Assembly (NCBI GenBank): GCA_020847975.1
Contig: JADLBD010000059.1
Coordinates: 1-47,656, forward strand
Length of the DNA stretch: 47,656 nt
Origin: Bryobacterales bacterium
GTDB taxonomy: Bacteria > Acidobacteriota > Terriglobia > Bryobacterales > Bryobacteraceae
Direction of reading: 5' to 3'
Shown: positions 16,332-24,237 of the stretch, in pieces
How positions within the stretch are numbered: the first letter of the stretch is position 1
Layout of the letters: each line of letters begins with the position of its first letter
Notes under the pieces: model-generated
The model's database searches: none
Told to the model about the DNA's origin: nothing
Seen by the model: the letters and a program-made list of their open reading frames with translations, nothing else
Position numbers and translations under genes: made by a program

Positions 16332-18092
16332 CTACGGTTCGTACAGGCTCGGCATCCGGAATGAGCGGTACTCCGGCGTGGCCGCTTCAATCTCGTACAC
16401 GACGTTCCCCAGCGCGTCCACTTCGAGCGACCGGCTGCGGTCCGGTTCCCCGTTCACGCCCCGGATCCAGCCCACGTCGAAGTGATAGTTCCCGTTCGTA
16501 AGCCGGTGCGCCGATCCCAAAGCATCGGCGTATGCACCCAGGTCCGCGTTCAGCACCAGCTTCGCAGTCCGGTTCTGCTCATCCAACTGAATCACCTGTC
16601 CGCGGCTATGCGCGTGCTCGTCGCTTGCGTACCGGACGTTTCCATCATCGAACACCGTCAGTTTCGTCGGGTCGTCGAACTCGAAGTTGGCGTCATGCTG
16701 ATGCGAAAACCAAGGGTACGGGTCATCCGAATCGAACTGGAAGTCCCCATCCTTGCCGAGCCGCCAAAGCACATCTCCGGTTCCCGAACCGTTGGCATAG
16801 TCGATCTTGATTACCCAGTCCTGGTGCCGGGCGGAGTACAGTATCGATCCATCCGGCGTCAACTGCAAAGAATTGCCGTGGAGCCAGTCATTCGCCGCCG
16901 CGGCATTGTAAAACGGCGGACACCCTCCGCCCACCGCTTTGCAGGTTTCGTTTAACGTGGCCATGCGGGACGTGTCGAGGTGATCGAAGGCGTCCCACGT
17001 CCAGACCACTTGCAGGTCCTTATCCAGCACGAGGATCATATCGCCGATCACGTCCACCGGACCCGGCCCCTGCACGTCCGTCAGAATTTGTTCCACATCA
17101 GCCAGCACCAGGATCTTTCCGTCCGGCATTCGTCTCGCTTCATGGTGAAAGCCGCTGATCTGCCGCTTCCCCATTGACGTCAGTTGCTCGTTGATACGCG
17201 CGGCGTTCGTTTCGAGCAGTGTGTTCCCGGCCACGTCGAACTCCTTCACAATCTGGTGCGACGGATCGTCGTTCGGGCTTTCGTAGATCCCCCAAAACAG
17301 GCCGCCGCTCTCCGGACGGGTAAGGAAACTGACGTTGCCTACGTAATACCAGATGACGTTCCCGTTCAAGTCCGTGGCCAGGCTTGGCTGCGAAAGATTG
17401 CTCTGGAGCAACACACCCGTCTCGGAAGTGCTCCGCAACACCTTGTAGGGTGCAAGGTTGAGTGTCACTTCCCCTGTAGCCGCCGTCAACTCCGGACCTT
17501 GCACAAAGTTGGAGCCCGTATCAATCACCTGGTTCACCACATAGGACGTTTTCTCGCGTAAGCCGGCGATATAGAAGTTCATCGTCAGCCCTTCCTGGCA
17601 AGCCTTGTAGGGTGTCGCGTGCGGGATGCCGTCCGGACCGCGGAAATCCACACGCATCCTCGAACCCGCCGCGCATGGCGGAGCGCTGTAATACAACACC
17701 AGCGGATGGTTCGTGTTGCGGATCACGGGTGCGCTGCCGGCGAGGGGCAAGACCTGGTAGAGGGTTGATGCTGTCGCCGCATCTCCCGTATCGAGATTTC
17801 TTACCGCAACCTCAATCTCATATATGCCCTCATGCTCACTCGCCGTCCAGTCGAACTGCGATTCCGGCCCGAAATCACGGCACATCACAAAATCTTCGCC
17901 GATCCGGCGGACCCGGAACCGGTACCACAACGTCCCCGCCTCTGCCCCGCTCACCACCGGATTCCACGTCACGACGGCGCCCACCAGCGCGGGCGGGTCA
18001 ACCGAAGGCGCCAGCGATACGGACATCGCATTGGCATGCATCATGCCGGAAAAGAAAAAAAAGGCGAACGCGGAGCAAAAAGTGATCCTCAT
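16332..18092 (-). CDS. Arylsulfotransferase (ASST)-like secreted protein, copy 1
   Basis: The product has 586 residues, starting at an ATG behind GAGGAGG and opening a hydrophobic signal (about 1-22). An Ig-like N-terminal part (about 24-115) precedes a beta-propeller. Residues matching the ASST active site are H316/H317 in GFHHEARRMPDG, H405 in NDWLHGNS, R422 in YSARHQDW and H464/H466 in WFSHQHDA; C384 and C391 could form a disulfide. ASST enzymes move sulfate between phenolic compounds in the periplasm without PAPS. A close relative lies at 29156-30919 with the same residues. Sulfotransfer activity is inferred from motif conservation. The gene is convergent with the metallohydrolase with a 1-nt gap. 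Confidence 0.87.
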   Translation of the reverse strand: MRITFCSAFAFFFFSGMMHANAMSVSLAPSVDPPALVGAVVTWNPVVSGAEAGTLWYRFRVRRIGEDFVMCRDFGPESQFDWTASEHEGIYEIEVAVRNLDTGDAATASTLYQVLPLAGSAPVIRNTNHPLVLYYSAPPCAAGSRMRVDFRGPDGIPHATPYKACQEGLTMNFYIAGLREKTSYVVNQVIDTGSNFVQGPELTAATGEVTLNLAPYKVLRSTSETGVLLQSNLSQPSLATDLNGNVIWYYVGNVSFLTRPESGGLFWGIYESPNDDPSHQIVKEFDVAGNTLLETNAARINEQLTSMGKRQISGFHHEARRMPDGKILVLADVEQILTDVQGPGPVDVIGDMILVLDKDLQVVWTWDAFDHLDTSRMATLNETCKAVGGGCPPFYNAAAANDWLHGNSLQLTPDGSILYSARHQDWVIKIDYANGSGTGDVLWRLGKDGDFQFDSDDPYPWFSHQHDANFEFDDPTKLTVFDDGNVRYASDEHAHSRGQVIQLDEQNRTAKLVLNADLGAYADALGSAHRLTNGNYHFDVGWIRGVNGEPDRSRSLEVDALGNVVYEIEAATPEYRSFRMPSLYEP

Positions 18093-18244
18093 GCCTGAGA
18101 TACCTCCTCGTTTTTTGAATTAAGAAAATGAATTGTCATCACTCACTAAATAGAAGAGATGCAATTCGCCTCCCAAAGGTAATTCCCGGCAGCACGCTAT
18201 TCTCACATCCTCAGACATGGGATACTGGAAGACGGAGCCTCACC

Positions 18245-18772
18245 ATGAGGCGGAATGCCCTCTTGTTGCTTGTGCTGCTACTCGGCTCCTCCCTGCCGGC
18301 GGCCGGTCAGGAGATCCTCAAAGTCCGCTGGGACGGATTTGCCCGCGAGGTGGCCGCCAGAGGCCTCGCCGGACGCGAAGTCTCCATCACCTCCGCCGCG
18401 GCCGGAGTCTTCCGTACCAGGCTGCTCTCCGTGGAAAACGATGGCCTCCGCGTTCGTGCCGCTCGCGCGACAAAACAATGGGCCTCCGGCAAAAAAGAGG
18501 CGAATATCCCCAAAGACCAGGTCCGCTCCGTCCGCTTCCATGGCCACACCGGCCATCGCGGCGTGTGGACCGGGCTACCGGCCTTTGGAGCCGCCTTAGG
18601 AATCGGCATGGCCCTCGCCGAATCGCAGGACGCGCTGCAAATCAGCGAGGGGCCTGCCGCAATCCTTGTTCCCGTCTTCATTGCCGCCGGAGCCATCGGC
18701 TCCGGAATCGCAGGCTACTTCATCGGCCGCGCCACAAGCCCGCGGCGGCCGGAGTTTGTGATCGAACCGTAG
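18245..18772 (+). CDS. Small secreted or membrane protein of unknown function
   Basis: The product has 175 residues from an ATG at 18245 with a weak GGAG upstream, opening a Sec signal (MRRNALLLLVLLLGSSLPAAG). The middle contains strands (EVSITSAAAGVFRTRLLSVEND, KDQVRSVRFHG). The C-terminal third is Gly/Ala-rich and hydrophobic (ILVPVFIAAGAIGSGIAGYFIGRA), probably a membrane helix or glycine-zipper. It is divergent from ASST copy 1, and its 3' end overlaps the convergent gene at 18720 by 53 nt. I recognise no family. Confidence 0.72.
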   Translation: MRRNALLLLVLLLGSSLPAAGQEILKVRWDGFAREVAARGLAGREVSITSAAAGVFRTRLLSVENDGLRVRAARATKQWASGKKEANIPKDQVRSVRFHGHTGHRGVWTGLPAFGAALGIGMALAESQDALQISEGPAAILVPVFIAAGAIGSGIAGYFIGRATSPRRPEFVIEP

Positions 18773-20138
18773 ACTCCTCCGGGTGCGGTCGCCGGATGCT
18801 CAGGAAGCAACAGTTTTCTCCCGTGGGAGAACTCACACTATCCATGTTCGCCGCCACCTGCTGATCACCCGCAGCCAATCCGTCTGGAATGACAATGCTG
18901 AGCTGATAGATCAACGGCAAACCCGGGACAAGTCCGGCTGACGCCACGGCAGCTTGAACCCCGCCAACGGTTATATTCAGGGCCGAGGTGATATTCACCG
19001 GATCCGCTGCCATGGCCCCCGCGGGCAACACCGGATCCGTCGGTCCGAATCCCGTGCCATAGAGCGTCACCGTATCCCCGGCCTGAAACGCCGCCGGCGC
19101 GTCCCCGGACGCGTAGAACTTTTCATTCTTGTCAAGCAGCCTGTTCTCACCGCTGGAAGTTGCCGCGTACTTGCCGTCCGTCGTAAAGAACGCCGGCGCA
19201 AGAGGACGCAATTCCACCACCACCGGATCACTCGTCACGTCATTCGAGGTTACCTTCACCTCCACCGGGCCTACAGCGTCATCGAGCGGGGAGAGCACAT
19301 TGATTCTCGTGGGGCTCACATACTGGACGTACGCCGGCTTGTTGTTGATGGTGACGCTTACCTTATCCAGGGACTGAGGAAGCGCGCCGCCCGCTATCTC
19401 ATCCGTGGTCCAGGTCCGCGTGGTGGTGGCCAGGTTCGCGCCGTTGATCGTTACCCACGTGTTCGGCGCAATTCCATCCGCCAGGCTTGCCGCATTCACC
19501 ACGCCGTGCTCGGCATTGATTGTGGGCTTCGGTGTCGCCGGCGCGGGCGTCAATTCCACGCTCGTCGTGTAGATGTGATCGCCGTTGTTCTGGTTGTTCC
19601 CGTTGGCCGCATTCCCCGCCGCATAGAACCGGATGCTGCCCATATCCGTATCCGGCGGAGTCCAGTCGAATTCGAAATTCACTGAACCTGTCGTCCCCGC
19701 GCGGGTGCCGGACAACGTATGGGTGATGAACTGCACGACAGTCGCGCTCGAACAGGGCGCGCGCCGCCCGTTGTCGCAATTCACCTGCGTGAAACCATCC
19801 GTGGACGCCAGGCTGCCCGCCTGTCCGTTGGAAAGATTGCTTGCCAGGCGCGCCGTAAACTCGAACCCCCAACGTCTCTGCGCCGGGTCGCTCACTTGGA
19901 CAACGATGTGCTGCCTGACTCCCGGCGTATAGGTATTCGGACCCGGGAGGATGATTTGCACCCCGCCCCCGGACGGATTCAAGGTCCCTGCGTGGCATTC
20001 CGTGCAGTTGCTGTCTCCAGGGGCGCCGGTCAGTCTCGGATCCGCTCCGTTGACATGCGCCCACAGTCCCACTGCCGCCAAAGGAATCGCGGCGCATACA
20101 GCCATCACATGATGACGAAGATAACTAACCACTGCCAT
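18720..20138 (-). CDS. Secreted choice-of-anchor V-like protein with CxxCH motif and Solibacter-type C-terminal domain
   Basis: The product has 472 residues, starting at an ATG behind CAGGAGTG with a signal peptide ending near AHVNG. Just after it is GAPGDSNCTECHAG (C45, C48, H49), a haem-c-binding CxxCH in a context typical of choice-of-anchor V proteins. A beta-rich Reeler-like domain follows. From about 205 a segment beginning INAEHGVVNAASLADGIAP matches the TIGR03437 Solibacter C-terminal domain (later blocks VQYVSPTRINVLSP and DTVTLYGTGFGPTDP). The last 20 or so residues after SSPTGENCC look like an extension beyond the usual domain end and overlap the convergent gene. A mono-haem cytochrome role is possible but unproven. 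Confidence 0.87.
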   Translation of the reverse strand: MAVVSYLRHHVMAVCAAIPLAAVGLWAHVNGADPRLTGAPGDSNCTECHAGTLNPSGGGVQIILPGPNTYTPGVRQHIVVQVSDPAQRRWGFEFTARLASNLSNGQAGSLASTDGFTQVNCDNGRRAPCSSATVVQFITHTLSGTRAGTTGSVNFEFDWTPPDTDMGSIRFYAAGNAANGNNQNNGDHIYTTSVELTPAPATPKPTINAEHGVVNAASLADGIAPNTWVTINGANLATTTRTWTTDEIAGGALPQSLDKVSVTINNKPAYVQYVSPTRINVLSPLDDAVGPVEVKVTSNDVTSDPVVVELRPLAPAFFTTDGKYAATSSGENRLLDKNEKFYASGDAPAAFQAGDTVTLYGTGFGPTDPVLPAGAMAADPVNITSALNITVGGVQAAVASAGLVPGLPLIYQLSIVIPDGLAAGDQQVAANMDSVSSPTGENCCFLSIRRPHPEESTVRSQTPAAAGLWRGR

Positions 20139-20267
20139 TCACTCCTGTTTATTGTTGCTTTTGCCGGCCTGACCGCCTGCCGCTTGCTGTCACGACGCCG
20201 CGGCAATCGCTTGCGTTGCGGGAACGAACGGAAACCGGCATGGGCTTTACATTTCTTTACCGGAGAA

Positions 20268-21443
20268 CTACTGCGAACACCCGCGGGCGGCAACCGGCCA
20301 CACGGCTTCCACCTGTTCTCCCCGGACGGCGTAGATCCGGTCGTACAGGTTCACCGTGGGGTCGCAGTGCGGAATGATGAACTCCAGGCGGTCGCCGGTG
20401 CGCGGAGATTGCCCGTCCTTCAAGGCAATCCGCCCGTGCTCGTCTCCGGCAAATCCGTAAGGGAGTTCCGAACCGCCGCGCCAGCGCGGAGGAAACGGCC
20501 GGTCGGTCGAAAAGGCCTTGTATCCCGCGTCCACTACGGCAAGGTCCGCTTTGGGACGGCTGACCACCGTGGCAATCACGAACAGCGCGTTGCGGAAATC
20601 CTCGTAGACTTCGCCCGATTGCCCCCCGATCCGGTTGTAATCCAGATCCATGAACAGAAAACTGCCCGGCTGTAGTTCCGTAATCCCTTCGATCGCCGTG
20701 TCGATGTTGTACGTCCCTGTCGAGCCGCCGGAAAGCCAGGGGCAGGAAATCCCTTTCCTCTCGAGCATGCGGCGCGTCTCCACGGCGGGCGTCATCGCCT
20801 CCACGGAGACGAGTTTCCGGTTCTCATATCCCACCGTATGCGAGGCTTGGCCCGCATAGGCCTGAATCCCCGCCAGCCGCAGGTTCGACAGCCCGTCGAT
20901 CGCTTCCCCCACCGCCACCGCGGGGCCAAGCGGGGCCACACCCGTCCGGTTCCCGACAAACAGGTCAATCGCCACATTGAGCGTCAGTTTGGCCGCGGAC
21001 GCAGCCTCGTTGAACTCGCGCGCGTTCTCCGCGTCATCCACCACGAAAATCGTTTCCGGCCGCGCCGCCGCCAGCCCAATGGCCCGCTCGATCTTCTGCC
21101 TTCCGATCACCGCCGTTGTCACCAACAGGCCTGTTACCCCGTGCGCCGCCAGCGCCGCCGCCTCGCTCAATCTCGCCGCGCACACCCCGACCGCCCCTTG
21201 CGCGATCAGGTACTTCGCAATTGCCGGACACTTGTGCGTCTTCGCGTGCGGCCGGAACGCCCGCCCCGTGCCGTGCACGTAGGCGGTCATCTTGCGGCAA
21301 TTGTCTTCAAAGGCGTCCAGATCGACCGTCAGCGCCGGGGTCGGCAGGTCGTGCTTGGAAAGCTTGCCCTTGACGTCTCCGCTCTCGAGAATGCGATCAA
21401 TTTCGGGACCTGTATAGGTCCGCAGGGTGGAAATGCTGGCCAC
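20268..21443 (-). CDS. PLP-dependent D-threonine aldolase / D-serine dehydratase-type enzyme
   Basis: The product has 391 residues, the usual length for the DSD1/D-TA fold (alanine-racemase-like barrel plus C-terminal beta domain). The PLP lysine is K68 in RPHAKTHK; FVVDDAEN, GIQAYAGQASHT and SGGSTGTYN are barrel landmarks. In the C-terminal metal site the sequence IIPHCDPTVNLYD gives His followed two residues later by Asp, the D-threonine-aldolase pattern; D-serine dehydratases have Cys at that place. It probably cleaves D-threonine or related beta-hydroxy-D-amino acids to glycine and an aldehyde in the cytoplasm. Exact substrate is not predictable. It starts 56 bp from the divergent htpX. 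Confidence 0.85.
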   Translation of the reverse strand: MASISTLRTYTGPEIDRILESGDVKGKLSKHDLPTPALTVDLDAFEDNCRKMTAYVHGTGRAFRPHAKTHKCPAIAKYLIAQGAVGVCAARLSEAAALAAHGVTGLLVTTAVIGRQKIERAIGLAAARPETIFVVDDAENAREFNEAASAAKLTLNVAIDLFVGNRTGVAPLGPAVAVGEAIDGLSNLRLAGIQAYAGQASHTVGYENRKLVSVEAMTPAVETRRMLERKGISCPWLSGGSTGTYNIDTAIEGITELQPGSFLFMDLDYNRIGGQSGEVYEDFRNALFVIATVVSRPKADLAVVDAGYKAFSTDRPFPPRWRGGSELPYGFAGDEHGRIALKDGQSPRTGDRLEFIIPHCDPTVNLYDRIYAVRGEQVEAVWPVAARGCSQ

Positions 21444-21499
21444 AAGCCTTTATTGTAGCGAATGCGAAACGGGAGGCGCGCCTTGCGCATCCAAGTAAC

Positions 21500-22366
21500 A
21501 TGCGCGGGAACGGCTTCAAAACATTACTGTTGCTTACTGTTTTGACCTCGCTGTGCCTGTGGGGCGGTTACGCCGCCGCCGGCAACATAGGCATCCTTGT
21601 CGCCCTTGTCCTGTCCGGTGTGATGAACCTGGGATCCTATTGGTTCTCCGCCAGGTTCCTCCTTCGCCTTTATGACGCGCGCGAAGTGAGCCTGCTCGAA
21701 TCCCCCTATCTCTTCCGCCTCGTCCGCCGCGTCTCCCGCGGAGCCGGTCTCCTCGTCCCGCGCGTCTACCTCATCCCGGAAAACGCCCCGAATGCCTTCG
21801 CCGCCGGGCGCAATCAAAAACACGGCATCGTCGCCGTCACCGAAGGCCTGCTGCGCGCGCTCGACGAGGAGGAACTGGAAGCCGTCCTTGCCCACGAACT
21901 CGCCCACATCCGGGACCGCGACACGTTGTTGACGAGCGTCGCCGCTACCCTGGCCGGAGCCCTCTCGAGCCTCGCCAATTTCGCGCTCTGGGGTGTCATG
22001 CTGGGAGCCCCGCGCGGACAGGAAGAGCGCGGTTCCGCGTTATCCACTCTCTTCACCTTGCTGTTCTCTCCCATCGCCGCCACGCTCGTGCGTTTTTCCG
22101 TTTCACCAGCGCGCGAGTTCGCCGCCGATGAGGCGTCCGCCCTCATCACCGGCAATCCCCTTGCGCTGGCCTCGGCCCTCGAAAAGATCGAACGCGAAAG
22201 CCGCACCCTGCCCTTCTACTCGGGCAGCCTCGAAACCGCACACCTCTTCATCCAGAATCCATTCCCCAGCGCCAGGCTCTCCGGACTCTTTCGCACCCAT
22301 CCCCCCACCGCCGAGCGCGTACGCCGCCTGCTCGCCATGGCGCCCATCTATCACCTGGCTGCCTGA
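21500..22366 (+). CDS. htpX: HtpX-type M48 membrane zinc metalloprotease
   Basis: The product has 288 residues, the length of HtpX. Two membrane helices lie at about 7-24 and 28-50. The zinc motif is H132-E-L-A-H136 in LAHELAHIRDRD, and the third ligand is E206 in REFAADEASA. Further hydrophobic helices around 145-200 follow the HtpX plan. HtpX degrades misfolded membrane proteins at the cytoplasmic side; in E. coli it is under Cpx control. The start ATG at 21500 has only a weak ribosome site. A second M48 protease of a different type is at 34787-35692. No CpxR-like box was seen upstream. Confidence 0.9.
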   Translation: MRGNGFKTLLLLTVLTSLCLWGGYAAAGNIGILVALVLSGVMNLGSYWFSARFLLRLYDAREVSLLESPYLFRLVRRVSRGAGLLVPRVYLIPENAPNAFAAGRNQKHGIVAVTEGLLRALDEEELEAVLAHELAHIRDRDTLLTSVAATLAGALSSLANFALWGVMLGAPRGQEERGSALSTLFTLLFSPIAATLVRFSVSPAREFAADEASALITGNPLALASALEKIERESRTLPFYSGSLETAHLFIQNPFPSARLSGLFRTHPPTAERVRRLLAMAPIYHLAA

Positions 22367-22371
22367 GCGCC

Positions 22372-23451
22372 TCAACTCTCGGTCTTCTCGATGAATTTAT
22401 CCACCACTACGGAATAAATGGCCGACTTGCCGTGTCGGTCGCTCTGAAAGTAGATCCGCTGGCTGGTTGGCGAGAAGATCGGGGCCACCATGGCCGGCTT
22501 CGAAGCCTTGTGCTCACAAACCGTCAACTCCCTCTTCACCGATCGCAGCATGATCAGCACATACGGCGATGCCAGACTGCCGCTGGCCGCCACAATCACT
22601 GACCCGTCCCGGTTCTGCGAGAAGTTGATGTACTGCGAGGTGGGGGAAAACAGCTTGTCCTGCTGCGTATCGGGAGTTAACTCCCGCATCGTAATCGCCT
22701 TTCCCCTCGATTGCAGATACAACACCGTCCGTCCGTCCGGAGTCCAATCCGCGGCGCCCGCCGAGGGGATCACAGAGGCCAGTTTGTGGTCGTTCTGCCC
22801 GTCGTAATGCACCAGGCACAGGCTGTCATCCCGCTGATAGAGGATGCTCGCCCGCCGCGGCCGCGGCATCGGATGACGGATCGCTCCCTCATGCTCCACC
22901 AGCGTCGTGACATTGCCTTTCGCCATGCCGATGAGCCGCAGGCGCGATTTCGAGCCCTGTTTCTCCACCAGCGCAGCATAAATGCCGTCGCCCGCCACGC
23001 TAAACCCTTCTCCCAACTCCCAGCCGTCCGGGATGCGGTATACCTCCCGCTCGTGAAAATTGGAAAATTGCGCCACCCGTAACGAACGGCCGTCCATGTA
23101 GGTGAAGAGCTTGTCGTCCGGCAGGATATTCAAGGTAGACGGCGCAAGCGCCTCCGCCGCTGTGATCTGCCGGATTTCCCCGCCCCGCAAATCATAGCGG
23201 AACGCCTGCATCCCCGATCCACGGTCGGAGGCGAACACGAAGAAACTTCCCTTCCGCGCAATCGCCCGGGCGTAGGGATACGGCAGCACACTCGTGTACT
23301 GGGGGTCCGTAAACAGCTCCACCGGAAAATCGGTTGCCGGATCGGAATATCTTCTACCTTCGGCGGGCAACACCCGTCCCCGCTCCGAAGCCGCATGGAG
23401 AGAGAGCCATGGAATCGAGGCCAGCAACCCGCGCCGTGTAAGGCGCTCCAT
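22372..23451 (-). CDS. Exported TolB-like beta-propeller protein (oligogalacturonate-lyase-like fold)
   Basis: The product has 359 residues with an N-terminal LTRRGLLAS stretch that resembles a Tat signal. The body is made of PD40-type blades: FVFASDRGSGMQAFRYDL, ADWTPDGRTVLYLQSR and IFSPTSQRIYFQSDRHGKSAIYSV. The opening blade (RRYSDPATDFPVELFTDPQYTS) resembles that of oligogalacturonate lyases (PF14583-like). Pectin-fragment cleavage is possible, but I cannot confirm the catalytic residues, and a non-enzymatic propeller is equally plausible. It is convergent with htpX (5-nt gap) and divergent from the secreted protein at 23630. Confidence 0.72.
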   Translation of the reverse strand: MERLTRRGLLASIPWLSLHAASERGRVLPAEGRRYSDPATDFPVELFTDPQYTSVLPYPYARAIARKGSFFVFASDRGSGMQAFRYDLRGGEIRQITAAEALAPSTLNILPDDKLFTYMDGRSLRVAQFSNFHEREVYRIPDGWELGEGFSVAGDGIYAALVEKQGSKSRLRLIGMAKGNVTTLVEHEGAIRHPMPRPRRASILYQRDDSLCLVHYDGQNDHKLASVIPSAGAADWTPDGRTVLYLQSRGKAITMRELTPDTQQDKLFSPTSQYINFSQNRDGSVIVAASGSLASPYVLIMLRSVKRELTVCEHKASKPAMVAPIFSPTSQRIYFQSDRHGKSAIYSVVVDKFIEKTES

Positions 23452-23529
23452 ACCCCCAATCTATCACGCGCGCTGGATTAGCCGCCCCGCTGTGGCTCGC
23501 CCTCTCCCCGCCTCCCTATCCGGTCATAA

Positions 23530-23553
23530 GCGGTCACAGAGGGCGGTGACCGC
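23530..23553. promoter_or_regulatory. Perfect 8-bp inverted repeat, probable operator
   Basis: GCGGTCAC (23530-23537) and GTGACCGC (23546-23553) are exact inverted arms with an 8-nt spacer, so arm centres are about 16 bp apart. A further CGGTCA lies at 23521-23526, ten bases before the same hexamer in the left arm. The element is in the 178-bp divergent region between the propeller gene (start 23451) and the secreted-protein gene (start 23630). It fits a dimeric helix-turn-helix regulator site; no regulator gene is adjacent. Confidence 0.5.
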
Positions 23554-23629
23554 GAAAATCCGTTGTCCCCGCCGCAAAATGCGGCACAGAATGAGCACGA
23601 GTTCAATTATCCACACCGGAGGTAACCTC

Positions 23630-24217
23630 ATGCTGCTGAAGCTTTCGGCATCATTCGTGCTCGCCATTCTGGCTTTCGCGGACGTCCTCACGCACTATCC
23701 AACCGCGGATGACCCCGGACCGCCATTCTATGCGCGGATCGAAGCGGGCTTTGTCATTCAGGACGGTACAACCGCGGCGATTGTCTTCTATCGGAATCCG
23801 TCATGCGTACCCGCCGGATTCAATCTCCTGAACCTGTTCGACGCGCCTCGTGCCTCCGGGTGCGCGCTGATGGTGGAAGGCTTCGATATCTGGAAGAACG
23901 GACCTCCACCGGCCGGCATGGCGCCCATCCTCTCCGAGACACGGGGCTTGGGCGCGGTTCCCGTCTGGTTCTTTTCCTGGAGCGAGGTGCGAGCCGTTAT
24001 GAGTGACCACAAGCTCACTATTACGGAATTGAAGTCCCTACCCTCGTTGCGAAAGGGATCGGCGTCCTTCTATCAGGAGACGCTGCATCCATACGGTGGC
24101 GCGCAGGTGGACGTGAAGAATATCGTCGCGCACGGCCTGCTCGAAAGCGGTTCTCCTTTTCAACTGCGCGTCACCGCCGGGCCTGGAACCGTCAACGTGC
24201 GCATCTCGCTCCAATAA
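23630..24217 (+). CDS. Secreted protein of unknown function
   Basis: The product has 195 residues. The ATG at 23630 has a near-ideal GGAGGT site and opens a signal peptide (LLKLSASFVLAILAFADV). The mature part has two Cys (in PSCVPAG and SGCALM), FDIWKNGPPPAG, PVWFFSWSEVRAVMSD and a C-terminal strand region ending in GPGTVNVRISLQ. I recognise no family. The inverted repeat at 23530-23553 lies about 77 bp upstream and may control it. A longer in-frame reading from 23294 runs through the intergenic region and is not supported. Confidence 0.72.
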   Translation: MLLKLSASFVLAILAFADVLTHYPTADDPGPPFYARIEAGFVIQDGTTAAIVFYRNPSCVPAGFNLLNLFDAPRASGCALMVEGFDIWKNGPPPAGMAPILSETRGLGAVPVWFFSWSEVRAVMSDHKLTITELKSLPSLRKGSASFYQETLHPYGGAQVDVKNIVAHGLLESGSPFQLRVTAGPGTVNVRISLQ

Positions 24218-24237
24218 GCGGCCGGGAAGTTGCCGCT
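24217..24237. terminator. Short hairpin between convergent stops, possible bidirectional terminator
   Basis: AGCGGC (24217-24222) pairs with GCCGCT (24232-24237) around a 9-nt loop, spanning the 19-nt gap between the stop codons of the secreted-protein gene and the HTH-propeller gene. There is no T-run on either side, so the call rests on position and symmetry. Confidence 0.35.

Noticed and set aside
14000..16390. 796-residue open frame on the minus strand
   Set aside because: It lies wholly antisense to the CehA-like gene, which has a signal peptide, ribosome site and metal motif. Its composition (Ala, Asp, Gly, Val, His) is that of a shadow of a C-ending coding frame.
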